From Bradyrhizobium cenepequi (GTDB lineage: Bacteria; Pseudomonadota; Alphaproteobacteria; Rhizobiales; Xanthobacteraceae), in assembly GCF_020329485.1 (NCBI RefSeq), contig NZ_JAGKJI010000001.1, positions 186,001 through 250,000 of the forward strand: 64,000 nt of DNA, read 5' to 3'. Position 1 is the stretch's first letter. Each line of letters begins with the position of its first letter. Positions 52,664 through 60,915 of this stretch are shown here, piece by piece. A model generated the notes under the pieces. The model was not told where the DNA came from. It worked only from the letters and a program-made list of their open reading frames with translations, and searched no databases. A program made the position numbers and the translations under genes.

Positions 52664-55048
52664 TCAGAATGCCGCCCTGATCCCGGCGTAGAAGCCTCGG
52701 CCGTCCCCAGGCAGGAATGCTGCCTGGTCGGGCCTTGCCTGATCGACGATCAGGACCGACGAGGCATAGGTCTTGTTGAACAGGTTCGTGATTTCGCCGA
52801 AGGCGCGGAAGTTCTTGTCGATCCTGTATTCGGTGCGTAGGTCGACGACCGCGTAGGGATCGGCGTAAAGCGTGTTCATGTTGTCGACGGGTATGCTGGC
52901 TGGGCTCCAGCGAACACCCGCCTGCATCATCCATGCGTCCGTCGCCTGGAATTGAAGCTGGGCGTGGATCAGATGCGGCGGCGCGCCTGCGAGACGGTTG
53001 TTGCCGCGCAATGGATCGTTGACGAAGCGGAAGTCCTGGTAGGTGTAGGCGATGCGGGCCGACCACCGGTCGTCGAGCCTGACACCGGCCCCGAGTTCGA
53101 TGCCGAAATGCGTGGTGCGGTCGGCATTGATCGCGCCGATCGAGGCGCCGGTGACGTCGCGCAGGCTGAGAAGCTCGTTGTCGATCCAGGAGAAATAGGT
53201 TACGGCGTCCCACGAGAAGCGGTCTGCGCGACCGCGCCAGCCGCCTTCCACCGTGGTTGCCGTCTGCGCCTTCAGGTCGGGCGTGGTGAACACCGCCGCC
53301 GCCAGCATCGGATTGGCCGGGTTAGGCCGTCCGGCGCTGGAGTTCGGTGTACCGTTGATGGTCGCAATCAGGTCGTCATGAGTCGGCGGCTCGAAGCTGC
53401 GGCTGCCGGCGACAAAGACTGTCTGCGTTGCGTCGGGACGGTAGGACAGGGCAATGCCCGGAGTCCAGCCGCTGTAGGTGCGCGCGTAGCTCGTGTCCTG
53501 CGTCGGCACCGCGCCATTCGGCAGAAGCATCGAGGGATTGGCCGGATTATAGGCAATGGTTGGCCGCGTCGACCCCCCGTACAGATCGTCGTTGTCCCGT
53601 GTCGCGTAAGAATAGGAGATCGTCGGCGACAAGGTAACCTGCCGCCATACCGGCACGTTTAGACCCGCGTACAATGACAGCGTCTGGGCCGTCAGCTCAT
53701 TGTGGCCGAACTGCGCGCCCGCCTGACCGCCCTGATTCAGATAATAGCCGCGATCGGCGGAGCCACCCGTATATTGAACAGTTGCTTCGAGCAGCGGCAG
53801 CAGGCTCGCGGCGGGATTGTACGCATAGCGAACCAGCCCTGTGAAATCACCGCCCTGTGTCGTGCGCACGCCGGACGAGATGGGGAAACGAAACATATCG
53901 TCGGTGTATGTGTAGCCGGCAGCGACATCGAACAGATGCGCGTCGAAAGTCGCGGTGGTGCGCGAGCCGATCAGGAACTGGCTCGCCTCGCGACGCGGCT
54001 TGTCGCGGACGACGTTGGGCCCGGGGTTGATCGCGCCGCCCGGCGTGACGGTTGGTCCAGTGAAGACCTGCCGCGGGTCGGCGTACATCGCACTCTTGGT
54101 CAGCGGGCCGGCCACATCGAAGTTGAGGTCGGTATAGCCCATGAAGAAGCGGGTCTTGACGTTTTCGGACAGCGCAACGCCGACATTGCCGCCAACGCTG
54201 ACGCGGTCCGACGAGTTGTAGTTGCGGAAGCCGTCACGCCGGCTGGCATCAAACTGGAACAGGCCGTCGACGCCATCCTGCCGGAAGCCGGTCTGTCCTG
54301 AGACATTGGCCTGTCCAAAACTGCCTCCGGAGGCGGAGAAACGAACGCCGGGGCTGTCCGAGCCAATCGGCGACACAAAGTTCAGTGCGCCGCCTAGCAC
54401 GGTCGCGCCGAGGCGATTGGCCAGATAGCCCCGATACACCTCGATCGACTGGGCCTGCTGCGGATTGGCGAAGCCGACGATGTAGGAGCCGTCCGCACGA
54501 TTGAGCGGAAGCCCATCTTGCAGCACGAGAATGCCGCGCTCGACCGGATTTTGTTGAAGGCCTGATCCGCGAATCTGGATACGAGGCTGATCGTTTCCTC
54601 CGAAGAAGTCCTGGACAACGACACCCGGAACGCTGCTCAGTGCCTTCGACACGGTGGGATTTCCCGTATTCGCGTAGTCTTCGCGGCCAACCACGCTCGC
54701 GCCGCCCCCGAGCGCACCGATTCTCTCCTGGGCAAGTGACGGCGCCGTCTCCCGCGCAGCGGAGCCCGCATTTGCCACGTCCGCACGCACCGGCGAGGGT
54801 GGTCTGCGCCGCGACGTCATCGACCGTTTGCGCTGAGTCGAAGGCGTGGCGCGCGGCGGCGCATCGACGGTGATGGGAACCAATTCGATCGCCGCACCAG
54901 GCGCAGCCGATTCCGCCAGAGAGTTCTGACTGGTTAGCGTCGGAAGCAGCAAGGCGGAGACGGCCCACGGCAGCAACAATCTCGCACTGCATCGGTTTGC
55001 CCCAAATGACGACACTCCGAAGAAGGGTCCCTTTCTGCTGTTCACCAC
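52664..55048 (-). CDS. TonB-dependent outer membrane receptor
   Basis: 794 aa (starting at one of two GTGs at 55048/55045, after AGGGGAC; ATG 55078 is another option). A signal peptide precedes a Pro/Arg-rich segment, the plug domain (NTGNPTVSKALSSVPGVVVQ, QIRGSGLQQNPVERGILVLQ, LGGALNFVSP) and a 22-strand barrel ending FYAGIRAAF with terminal Phe. It imports a ligand using ExbBD/TonB energy, such as siderophores, heme or a metallophore. First in the tight operon ahead of an NMT1-type ABC importer. Confidence 0.9.
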   Translation of the reverse strand: MVNSRKGPFFGVSSFGANRCSARLLLPWAVSALLLPTLTSQNSLAESAAPGAAIELVPITVDAPPRATPSTQRKRSMTSRRRPPSPVRADVANAGSAARETAPSLAQERIGALGGGASVVGREDYANTGNPTVSKALSSVPGVVVQDFFGGNDQPRIQIRGSGLQQNPVERGILVLQDGLPLNRADGSYIVGFANPQQAQSIEVYRGYLANRLGATVLGGALNFVSPIGSDSPGVRFSASGGSFGQANVSGQTGFRQDGVDGLFQFDASRRDGFRNYNSSDRVSVGGNVGVALSENVKTRFFMGYTDLNFDVAGPLTKSAMYADPRQVFTGPTVTPGGAINPGPNVVRDKPRREASQFLIGSRTTATFDAHLFDVAAGYTYTDDMFRFPISSGVRTTQGGDFTGLVRYAYNPAASLLPLLEATVQYTGGSADRGYYLNQGGQAGAQFGHNELTAQTLSLYAGLNVPVWRQVTLSPTISYSYATRDNDDLYGGSTRPTIAYNPANPSMLLPNGAVPTQDTSYARTYSGWTPGIALSYRPDATQTVFVAGSRSFEPPTHDDLIATINGTPNSSAGRPNPANPMLAAAVFTTPDLKAQTATTVEGGWRGRADRFSWDAVTYFSWIDNELLSLRDVTGASIGAINADRTTHFGIELGAGVRLDDRWSARIAYTYQDFRFVNDPLRGNNRLAGAPPHLIHAQLQFQATDAWMMQAGVRWSPASIPVDNMNTLYADPYAVVDLRTEYRIDKNFRAFGEITNLFNKTYASSVLIVDQARPDQAAFLPGDGRGFYAGIRAAF

Positions 55049-55579
55049 ACGTCCCCTATCCCTTCGCGTCGCACGCATTGCCCCAGGCCGGTCCAACCGA
55101 CCGCGCCCCCTGATGAAATTGATGTTTGAACTGGATGGCGGTCCTGCCATCTCGATCGGCGCGCACCGTGGACGAGCGCAATTGCGAATTATTTGCGCCA
55201 GCGCAAAGAGCGGCAGAGCTTCAAGCTATTCCAAAAAGCTTGAGATGCCGTCTGTAGCGCACGGAGGGTGGGAGAGACCTGCCCTGAACTTATCCGCGAG
55301 CGGCCGATGTCGTGCCTGTCGCAGCCCGCGGATTGTCCGACAGCGACAAGACGCTCGAGACGAGCGCCTTCCAAGCGCCCGCGACGACCCGGTGCTGAAC
55401 TCCGGCGATCAAGCGCCGTGCCGAGAGTTAGCAGGAGTACGGCGAATTTCGTGCTGAGCCATCGGGATGGCTCTTCGAATCGTCATCCCGCTCTAGCTCT
55501 TTGCTTGAGCATGATCTCCGCGCAAACGCTTCGCGTTTGTCGCGAGGGAAAACCGGTCTCCACTTTTCCGGATCATGCT
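55049..55579. other. Intergenic region between TonB receptor and HlyD-like gene
   Basis: About 530 bp without a supported gene. It holds the likely promoter of the TonB operon near 55100-55250 (AT-richer than average) and, at its right end, the second copy of the 78-bp repeat. No RNA gene or obvious operator recognised. Confidence 0.5.
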
Positions 55580-55582
55580 CTA
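55505..55582. repeat. 78-bp dispersed repeat (copy 2), provides stop of HlyD-like gene
   Basis: Nearly identical to 18799-18876: TTGAGCATGATCTCCGCGCA, the core AACGCTTCGCGTTTGTCGCG and the end CATGCTCTA. The last three bases, read on the minus strand, form the TAG stop codon of the HlyD-like gene, so insertion of the element may have set that protein's C-terminus. Confidence 0.8.
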
Positions 55583-56665
55583 GCGCACATATCCTTCGAT
55601 TCGTTCGATGTAGTTCATGAAGCGGGGCATGACTTTCTGAAGTATGCCGGCGCCGGAATCGCACATGTTGAAGTAGCAGGTGGAGATTTTTACTTTTTGA
55701 TCGAGGGGGAGGGAGGCGGCGTCAGGGATCGATATCTTGAAAATCTGCCCCCTCTGGCGCACATCGCCCGGGATCTGGAATTCAGGCGGCATGGCATCGG
55801 TCATGGGCAGCAGGTCCTCCACCACTCCTACGATGGACTGCGTGTAGGAACGCACATAGACGCGCTGGCCGACCTTGAGATCGAGCAGATAGCTGTCCGG
55901 TAGATAGGCGAGGATGAAGCTCGGGCCTGTGTAGATGGTGGCGATGTCATTGCTGCCCGGTCCGAGCACGGCTCCGGCGCTCATGACCTTGCTGCCGACA
56001 TATCCGGCGACCGGCGCATACAGCGCTCCACCGGCATAGGCGCGCTGCAACGATTCATACGTGTCCGACACCTCCTTGAGCGCGCTTTGATAAATGGCCA
56101 GTTCTCCTGCAAGCGAGACTCGCTCTGCTTTCAGGGACTGGTGCTTCTCTGCCGCCGCAAATGCCGCGCTGGTCATGTCGGTCAAGAGCTTGTCCACCAC
56201 GAGGCCGTTCCTGCTCGCGCCGGCTATCTTGTCGAGATATTCCTGCGCCTGCCTGGCGTTGGCCTCGGCGGCCGGCAGCAAGGCACCGATTGCAGCTTGC
56301 CTCGTCTCGATCGCCCCGATCCGGGTATTGAGCCTGGCCTTCTCAACGGCGAGCTCCGCGAGCGTGCGGGAGACGGATGTCGATTCGACGATGGCTATCT
56401 TCTGCCCAGCCTCCACTCTGTCTCCCGGGCGAACGAAAACCTGCCTCACACGCGTTTCCTGAAAGGGCGCGCCGATGGCGATATGCTCGCGCGTGACCAT
56501 CCCGGAGGCCTTCAGCAGCACGACTCCGCCGGAGATCAGGTAGACGAGGATTGTGCCGGTGACGGCGAGGCCGATGGAGATGAGGACAAGGTTCCTGAAC
56601 CGGCTCCAGCGCACCTGGCTGACGTTGAGTGGCGCACTCGGCGCATATTCTTCTAGAGTTGCCAT
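55580..56665 (-). CDS. HlyD/Alg44-like membrane fusion protein
   Basis: 361 aa. One transmembrane segment (about 27-50), then lipoyl-like strands (FQETRVRQVFVRPGDRVEAG, IAIVESTSVSRT), a long coiled-coil hairpin (about 95-205: ELAVEKARLNTRIGAIETRQ, KHQSLKAERVSLAGELA) and a second barrel (APVAGYVGSKVMSAGAVL, ILAYLPDSYLLDLKVGQRVY). Two Cys in STCYFNMCDSG near the C-terminus. It would span the periplasm in polysaccharide export. It starts four bases after the wecB stop; the cluster lacks an obvious outer-membrane channel. Confidence 0.85.
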   Translation of the reverse strand: MATLEEYAPSAPLNVSQVRWSRFRNLVLISIGLAVTGTILVYLISGGVVLLKASGMVTREHIAIGAPFQETRVRQVFVRPGDRVEAGQKIAIVESTSVSRTLAELAVEKARLNTRIGAIETRQAAIGALLPAAEANARQAQEYLDKIAGASRNGLVVDKLLTDMTSAAFAAAEKHQSLKAERVSLAGELAIYQSALKEVSDTYESLQRAYAGGALYAPVAGYVGSKVMSAGAVLGPGSNDIATIYTGPSFILAYLPDSYLLDLKVGQRVYVRSYTQSIVGVVEDLLPMTDAMPPEFQIPGDVRQRGQIFKISIPDAASLPLDQKVKISTCYFNMCDSGAGILQKVMPRFMNYIERIEGYVR

Positions 56666-56669
56666 CTTT

Positions 56670-57791
56670 CTACTCGGCGGCTTGCTGCATCGGACTGACG
56701 GTAAGAATCCGCTCCGCTATGCGGCGCGCCGCTTCGCCGTCCCCGAACGGATTGCGGGCCGGCAGAAGCTGCGGGGCATCGGAGCTGGTGAGGCGTCTCA
56801 CCGCGGCGGTAATCGCATCGCGGTTGGATCCCACCAGCGTCCCAAAGCCGGCCTCGACAACCTCGGGCCGCTCCGTGCTCTCGCGCGTGATGAGGATGGG
56901 GAGACCGAAGGTCGGCGCTTCCTCCTGGACGCCGCCCGAATCGGTCACGACCGTCCATGACCGGCTGAGCAGGAAGACGAAGTCGGTATATTGGAGAGGC
57001 TTCAGCAAGCGGATATTCTGTTGCGAACCGAGCGCCCGCACGACCTGCGCCCGGATATCAGGGTTGGGGTGAACGGGAAGGAGGATCAGCTTGTCGCCGT
57101 CATTTCCAAGCTCGCGGAGTGCCTCGAGAATGCAGTCCAGGGGCGCCCCGATGTTCTCGCGCCGATGCAATGTCGCCAACACGAGCTTCCTGTCGCGCGG
57201 GAGGTTCGCGATCTCGTGGTCGATCGGGACATAGCCTCCGGCGAGCCTGGAGCGTGCATAGAGCAGGGCGTCCACCGCAGTATTGCCAACCACGCTAACA
57301 AGATCGTGCTGCACACCCTCGCACAGCAGGTTATCGCGCGACCGCTCGGTCGGCGCGAAATGCAATGTTGAGGCGATCGTGACGAGCCGCCGGTTGAACT
57401 CTTCCGGCCATGGCGAATGAAGCGTCCCGGTCCGCAGCCCAGCCTCGACGTGCGCAACGGGGACATGGTTCAGAAAGCCCGTCAGCGCACCGGCCGCAGC
57501 GGTCATCGTGTCGCCTTGCACCACGACCCAATCATACTTCCCCGACCCGAGCAGCGATTGCATCTGTTGCGTGATCAGCGCGAACTTGCCGGCGAGACTG
57601 GGCTCCTGCATGACCCCAGTGCCCGCATATGTAAGCTGGATTTCGAACAGACCCAGCAGCCCATCCGCCAGATCGATATGCTGCCCCGACCAGAAGACAT
57701 CCACATGCGCGCCGGCTTCGCGCAGGGCGCGATGGACAGGACCGAGCTTGATGATCTCTGGCCGTGTGCCAAAGGCGACGAGGATGCGCAT
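56670..57791 (-). CDS. wecB: UDP-N-acetylglucosamine 2-epimerase (non-hydrolysing)
   Basis: 373 aa. Interconverts UDP-GlcNAc and UDP-ManNAc. Family marks: FGTRPEIIKLGPV, VVQGDTMTAAAGAL, VAHVEAGLRTG, WPEEFNRRLVT, LATLHRRENI and TDSGGVQEEAP; residues in the DSGGVQEEA and HRREN segments form the UDP and allosteric sites. Length is normal. It is between the glycosyltransferase gene and the HlyD-like gene, giving the donor UDP-ManNAc for the polymer. Confidence 0.92.
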   Translation of the reverse strand: MRILVAFGTRPEIIKLGPVHRALREAGAHVDVFWSGQHIDLADGLLGLFEIQLTYAGTGVMQEPSLAGKFALITQQMQSLLGSGKYDWVVVQGDTMTAAAGALTGFLNHVPVAHVEAGLRTGTLHSPWPEEFNRRLVTIASTLHFAPTERSRDNLLCEGVQHDLVSVVGNTAVDALLYARSRLAGGYVPIDHEIANLPRDRKLVLATLHRRENIGAPLDCILEALRELGNDGDKLILLPVHPNPDIRAQVVRALGSQQNIRLLKPLQYTDFVFLLSRSWTVVTDSGGVQEEAPTFGLPILITRESTERPEVVEAGFGTLVGSNRDAITAAVRRLTSSDAPQLLPARNPFGDGEAARRIAERILTVSPMQQAAE

Positions 57792-57819
57792 ATCTGTTGT
57801 TCTCTATGTAGCCGGGAGA

Positions 57820-59151
57820 TCAGCGTGTGGCGGCCAGGAAATCGTCGGGGACGTCGTGGGTCGTTTTCGACCACACGATGGGCGAGGTGGCGAACTGCGA
57901 TTCGCCCAGATAAATTTTCCACGCGCGGAAGGTGGCGACCATGTTGATGTACAGGGCTACGGGCCATCGTATCGCGACGCCGAGCCAATCGAGCCTGCCG
58001 TAGACCCGGTAGCTGGAGGTCAAGCGCGCGACATAGCGAAACACCACAGCGAGAAGATTGAACGACAGAGACCATTGGAAGAGCTGATACATCTCGCGCG
58101 GCAGGGTCTCGGGATCGATCAGATCCGCAAGCGCCAGGATCATCAGAACGATGGATCCCGGGGCCAGGAAGTTCGTAATCATTCCCTTGCGATCACGCAG
58201 GAAGAAATAGATGTCCCAGAGCTGGCCTTGCCAGCCGAGCTTGTGCATCGCTTCGAACGCGATGCCATAGACCCAGCGGGTCTTCTGCTTGATCGAGGCT
58301 TCCAGATGCTGGGGGAAGAACTCGCGAGTTGCGACATAGTCGACCCCCTCGTCGGCCTGCGCCGACGTCGCGGCGAATATCGATCTGAAGCCAGCGCGCT
58401 TGGCCTCGACGCCGAGGATGTAATCCTCGGTCACCGTGCCGGACATCAGGACCTGACCATGCGTCTTGAGAAAGTGTCTGACGAGCGCCTGCGTCAGGCA
58501 GGTGCCGACGCCGGCGGAGGGAATGGCGGCTCCGACCGCGTTGCGCACGATCAGTTCGCGCGTGTGGCGCTCGGCAAACTCCTCCATATAGGTCGAAGCC
58601 ACATAGGCCCGTCTGCGGCGGCTGAGCGAGAAGACGGGAACCTGGATGAAATCGAATTCGCCCGCATATTTTGCGTAGACATCAAAGCTGCGTGGATCGA
58701 TGACATCCTCGCTGTCGTGCAGAACCACGAGGTCGGGAGCCTGCTCACCCGCAAAGGTCTGGGCGAACATCTCGTTGAGCATCTGCCCTTTGGAAGTGGG
58801 GCCGGGCAAGCTGTTCACAATGACCCGCACGCGATCGGGATGGGCCGCGGCGAGCGCTTCGGCAACGCTTCGCGTGCCTACATCGTTCGGATAGACGCCG
58901 AGGAAGATTGACACGTTCGGATCATCGATCCGGGCGAGGTTGCCCTCGACCATTTTGCCGATGATGTCCTCCTCGCGCCAGTTGGCGACGAAGATTGCAA
59001 TATTTGGGATCGGACCTGGCTTGGCGGAAGCGCGCCGAAACGGGAAATGCGCGATGCCGAAGGAGAGCAGATCAATAAAAATGTCGTCCAGTGATGATAG
59101 GTTTATCAGCAGGCTGACGAGCAGGAAAATCGAGACCAATATTTCGTTCAT
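57820..59151 (-). CDS. NfrB-like family 2 glycosyltransferase
   Basis: 443 aa. N-terminal transmembrane segment (5-30), cytoplasmic GT2 domain (45-310) and three to four C-terminal segments (320-410). Catalytic signature: D146-S-E-D149 (DxD-type), T241-E-D243 and Q289-K-T-R292-W293, which mark processive synthases. The opening IFVANWREEDIIGKM and the end VWSKTTHDVP resemble bacteriophage N4 adsorption protein B (NfrB), which makes a ManNAc-containing glycan in E. coli. NfrB is 745 aa with a C-terminal MshEN c-di-GMP domain; that domain is absent here. Starts at 59151. Confidence 0.85.
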   Translation of the reverse strand: MNEILVSIFLLVSLLINLSSLDDIFIDLLSFGIAHFPFRRASAKPGPIPNIAIFVANWREEDIIGKMVEGNLARIDDPNVSIFLGVYPNDVGTRSVAEALAAAHPDRVRVIVNSLPGPTSKGQMLNEMFAQTFAGEQAPDLVVLHDSEDVIDPRSFDVYAKYAGEFDFIQVPVFSLSRRRRAYVASTYMEEFAERHTRELIVRNAVGAAIPSAGVGTCLTQALVRHFLKTHGQVLMSGTVTEDYILGVEAKRAGFRSIFAATSAQADEGVDYVATREFFPQHLEASIKQKTRWVYGIAFEAMHKLGWQGQLWDIYFFLRDRKGMITNFLAPGSIVLMILALADLIDPETLPREMYQLFQWSLSFNLLAVVFRYVARLTSSYRVYGRLDWLGVAIRWPVALYINMVATFRAWKIYLGESQFATSPIVWSKTTHDVPDDFLAATR

Positions 59152-59285
59152 GATTCGGAGCGGGCTCGCTCCCTATTTGGGGGACCCGCGATACAACCTT
59201 TCAAAGCGCATAAGTTTGGTCGCTACTGCGACGGCAACTGGGATCGCGATCGACGTTGCCAGTATTCACCCATTCTGATCGACAG

Positions 59286-59299
59286 TTGATCTGCATCAA
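59286..59299 (-). promoter_or_regulatory. Perfect FixK/FNR box upstream of the glycan operon
   Basis: TTGATCTGCATCAA, exact TTGAT-N4-ATCAA. The centre is 141 bp before the minus-strand start at 59151; an activator site at -41.5 would place the transcript start near 59251 and leave a 100-nt leader. A weak -10-like GAATACT is found 22 bases downstream of the box on the minus strand. Low-oxygen control is inferred. Confidence 0.65.
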
Positions 59300-59332
59300 C
59301 GGAAGGCAAGACTTGTGACGATTTAATTTTCA

Positions 59333-59354
59333 TTAGTCATAAGTTAGTCATAAG
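59333..59354. repeat. 11-bp tandem direct repeat
   Basis: TTAGTCATAAG occurs twice head-to-tail (59333-59343 and 59344-59354), one helical turn apart. Upstream of the FixK box relative to the glycan operon; could bind a second regulator. Confidence 0.5.
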
Positions 59355-59808
59355 ATGGAACGGTCGCCCTTAAGCCAAATCCACGCGGGCATCCATTCCG
59401 GATAATTACGGCCACGCGGCCTGTGCTTCGCCCAAACTAGCAGACGCTGCCGGTAGCAGATGCGTAGCAACGCCCCGCAGCGCGCAGCTTTGGCTGCCGG
59501 ACCACTGTCATGCGGTGTGATGGGCGCTTGAGCTTGAAGTTGATGAGGTCGCGGCCCGCGATCCATCAGCTGTTTGAATTGAGTAATGTCCTCTTGCGAG
59601 GAGGAAAGAAGGCGCAAGGTCGACGGGAGTCGGTGCCTTATGTCCCCGCCGGCGATCTAGCGCTCGATCGATTGACACGCCCGATTGCAGGCGTCAGCCA
59701 ATCCATGCAAGCCGCGACGCCGCAATGCTTAAAATGCCAACGGTTTTCTTCCGCGGTTTCTCATTTTTCGTCCCTAGAACAATCAGGTGACGGAAATGGG
59801 GGCGATCG

Positions 59809-60138
59809 ATGTCTATCCTCGCGAAGGCATTGCGGTTGACGGGAACGGTCTGGCTGTGGGCGGCGGGCTTGCTTATCGTCTCCAGTCACCTCATCGTTCT
59901 GCATCTGGACGGCTTCTGGGCGCTCGTTAACCTCCTCAACCCGTGGAACATCGCGAGTATGCTGACGCTGGATCTCGCAGCGGCTCCCGGATTGCTGCTG
60001 CACATGGCGGCTGATCAGCTGACGACAACCTCGTCTCAAACAGATAGGCCGAGTGCCTACGCTCACTTTGCGCGGCGTTCGTTCAGACCGGAACTGCCGT
60101 CCCTCGTGCCTTTGAAAAATGGCGCGCCGAATAGTTAA
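59809..60138 (+). CDS. Small membrane protein, hypothetical
   Basis: 109 aa with two hydrophobic segments (about 10-33 and 41-68: GTVWLWAAGLLIVSSHLIVL and LVNLLNPWNIASMLTLDLAA). The C-terminal 40 residues are polar with FARRSFRPELPSL. GGGGGCG lies upstream of ATG 59809. No family recognised. In the island-like end region. Confidence 0.5.
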   Translation: MSILAKALRLTGTVWLWAAGLLIVSSHLIVLHLDGFWALVNLLNPWNIASMLTLDLAAAPGLLLHMAADQLTTTSSQTDRPSAYAHFARRSFRPELPSLVPLKNGAPNS

Positions 60139-60291
60139 TAACCCACCATTGGTAAGCCCTGATCTTTGACAGCGGCGAGCTATTCGCTGTCTGCTGCGGC
60201 ACGGACCTGCATTGTGGCTCTGTCTGATGGGACGGAGTTGACGCTGGCCTGCGCAATCGGCGCTGCAAAGCAGCCGGGACTTGTCCCGGCG

Positions 60292-60663
60292 TTCGCGACG
60301 GTGGAAATGGCCGAAGCTGACGGCGCCCTCTGGGCTCGCCACGAGGGCATTCGCATCAAGCTGCCGGCCGAGCTTGCGGATCGGCTCCGGCGGCATGTGG
60401 GCGAGAATGTCACGCTCGGAATCCGGCCGGAGGATCTGCGCGTCGCATCCGGCGGCGACACGGCCGATCTCAGCTTCGATGCCGTGGTCGAGGTCATCGA
60501 GAAGCTCGGCTCCCAGATTCTCCTGGACGTGAGAGTCGGTCCCAACACGATGGTGGCCGCAGTGGAGCCGACCGTCAAAGCGAAAGTCCACGATCGGCTC
60601 CGCCTCGCGCTGAATCCCGACCGGCTGTACTTCTTTGACCGTGTGTCGCAAGCGGCGATCTGA
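60292..60663 (+). pseudogene. Duplicated C-terminal fragment of the sugar-importer ATPase
   Basis: Begins in TTCGCGACGGTGGAAATGGC and continues to the TGA at 60661, matching 47001-47373 over about 370 bp with scattered substitutions (roughly 90% identity). It encodes only the TOBE regulatory domain; Walker motifs are missing. Frame is open back to 60166 but the upstream portion has no relation to an ATPase, so this is a remnant of a duplicated or transferred gene. Confidence 0.85.
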
Positions 60664-60677
60664 CGGTCTTTCTTGCG

Positions 60678-60860
60678 TTAGAGCATGATCCAATCAGGTC
60701 GAATTGCAGCCGCTGCATTGACCGCTGCTCGGGCCAAGGCGTCGATCGCAAGCCTACGATGGGAGGCAGCGATAGTTGCCTCCGACTCATCAAGTAAGTC
60801 TAATGCTTCTCTGAGAAGAGATAGCGCAACCGAATGGCTGTCGATTGAGCCATGCACCAT
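60678..60860 (-). CDS. Small helical hypothetical protein
   Basis: 60 aa: MVHGSIDSHSVALSLLREAL followed by DLLDESEATIAASHRRLAID and a helical end. Short proteins with this LLREALDLLDE-type helix and HxxxAID pattern are common in Sphingomonadales and related groups. AAGGAG lies nine bases before the start at 60860. No function known; a recent arrival is possible given the place next to the ATPase fragment. Confidence 0.45.
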   Translation of the reverse strand: MVHGSIDSHSVALSLLREALDLLDESEATIAASHRRLAIDALARAAVNAAAAIRPDWIML

Positions 60861-60915
60861 GATGCCATGCTCCTTCGCACGACGACTTGCCCGTTCAGCG
60901 GCTCTCCTTCAAAGC

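Larger units (their letters stand above)
59152..59808. other. Upstream control region of the glycan operon
   Basis: 657 bp with no well-supported gene. It holds a perfect FixK/FNR palindrome (59286-59299) and an 11-bp tandem direct repeat (59333-59354). An 89-codon minus-strand frame at 59348-59617 has no ribosome site or homology that I recognise and is not called. Confidence 0.5.

Noticed and set aside
59348..59617. 89-codon minus-strand frame upstream of the glycan operon
   Set aside because: No ribosome site, no recognisable domain, base composition like intergenic DNA.
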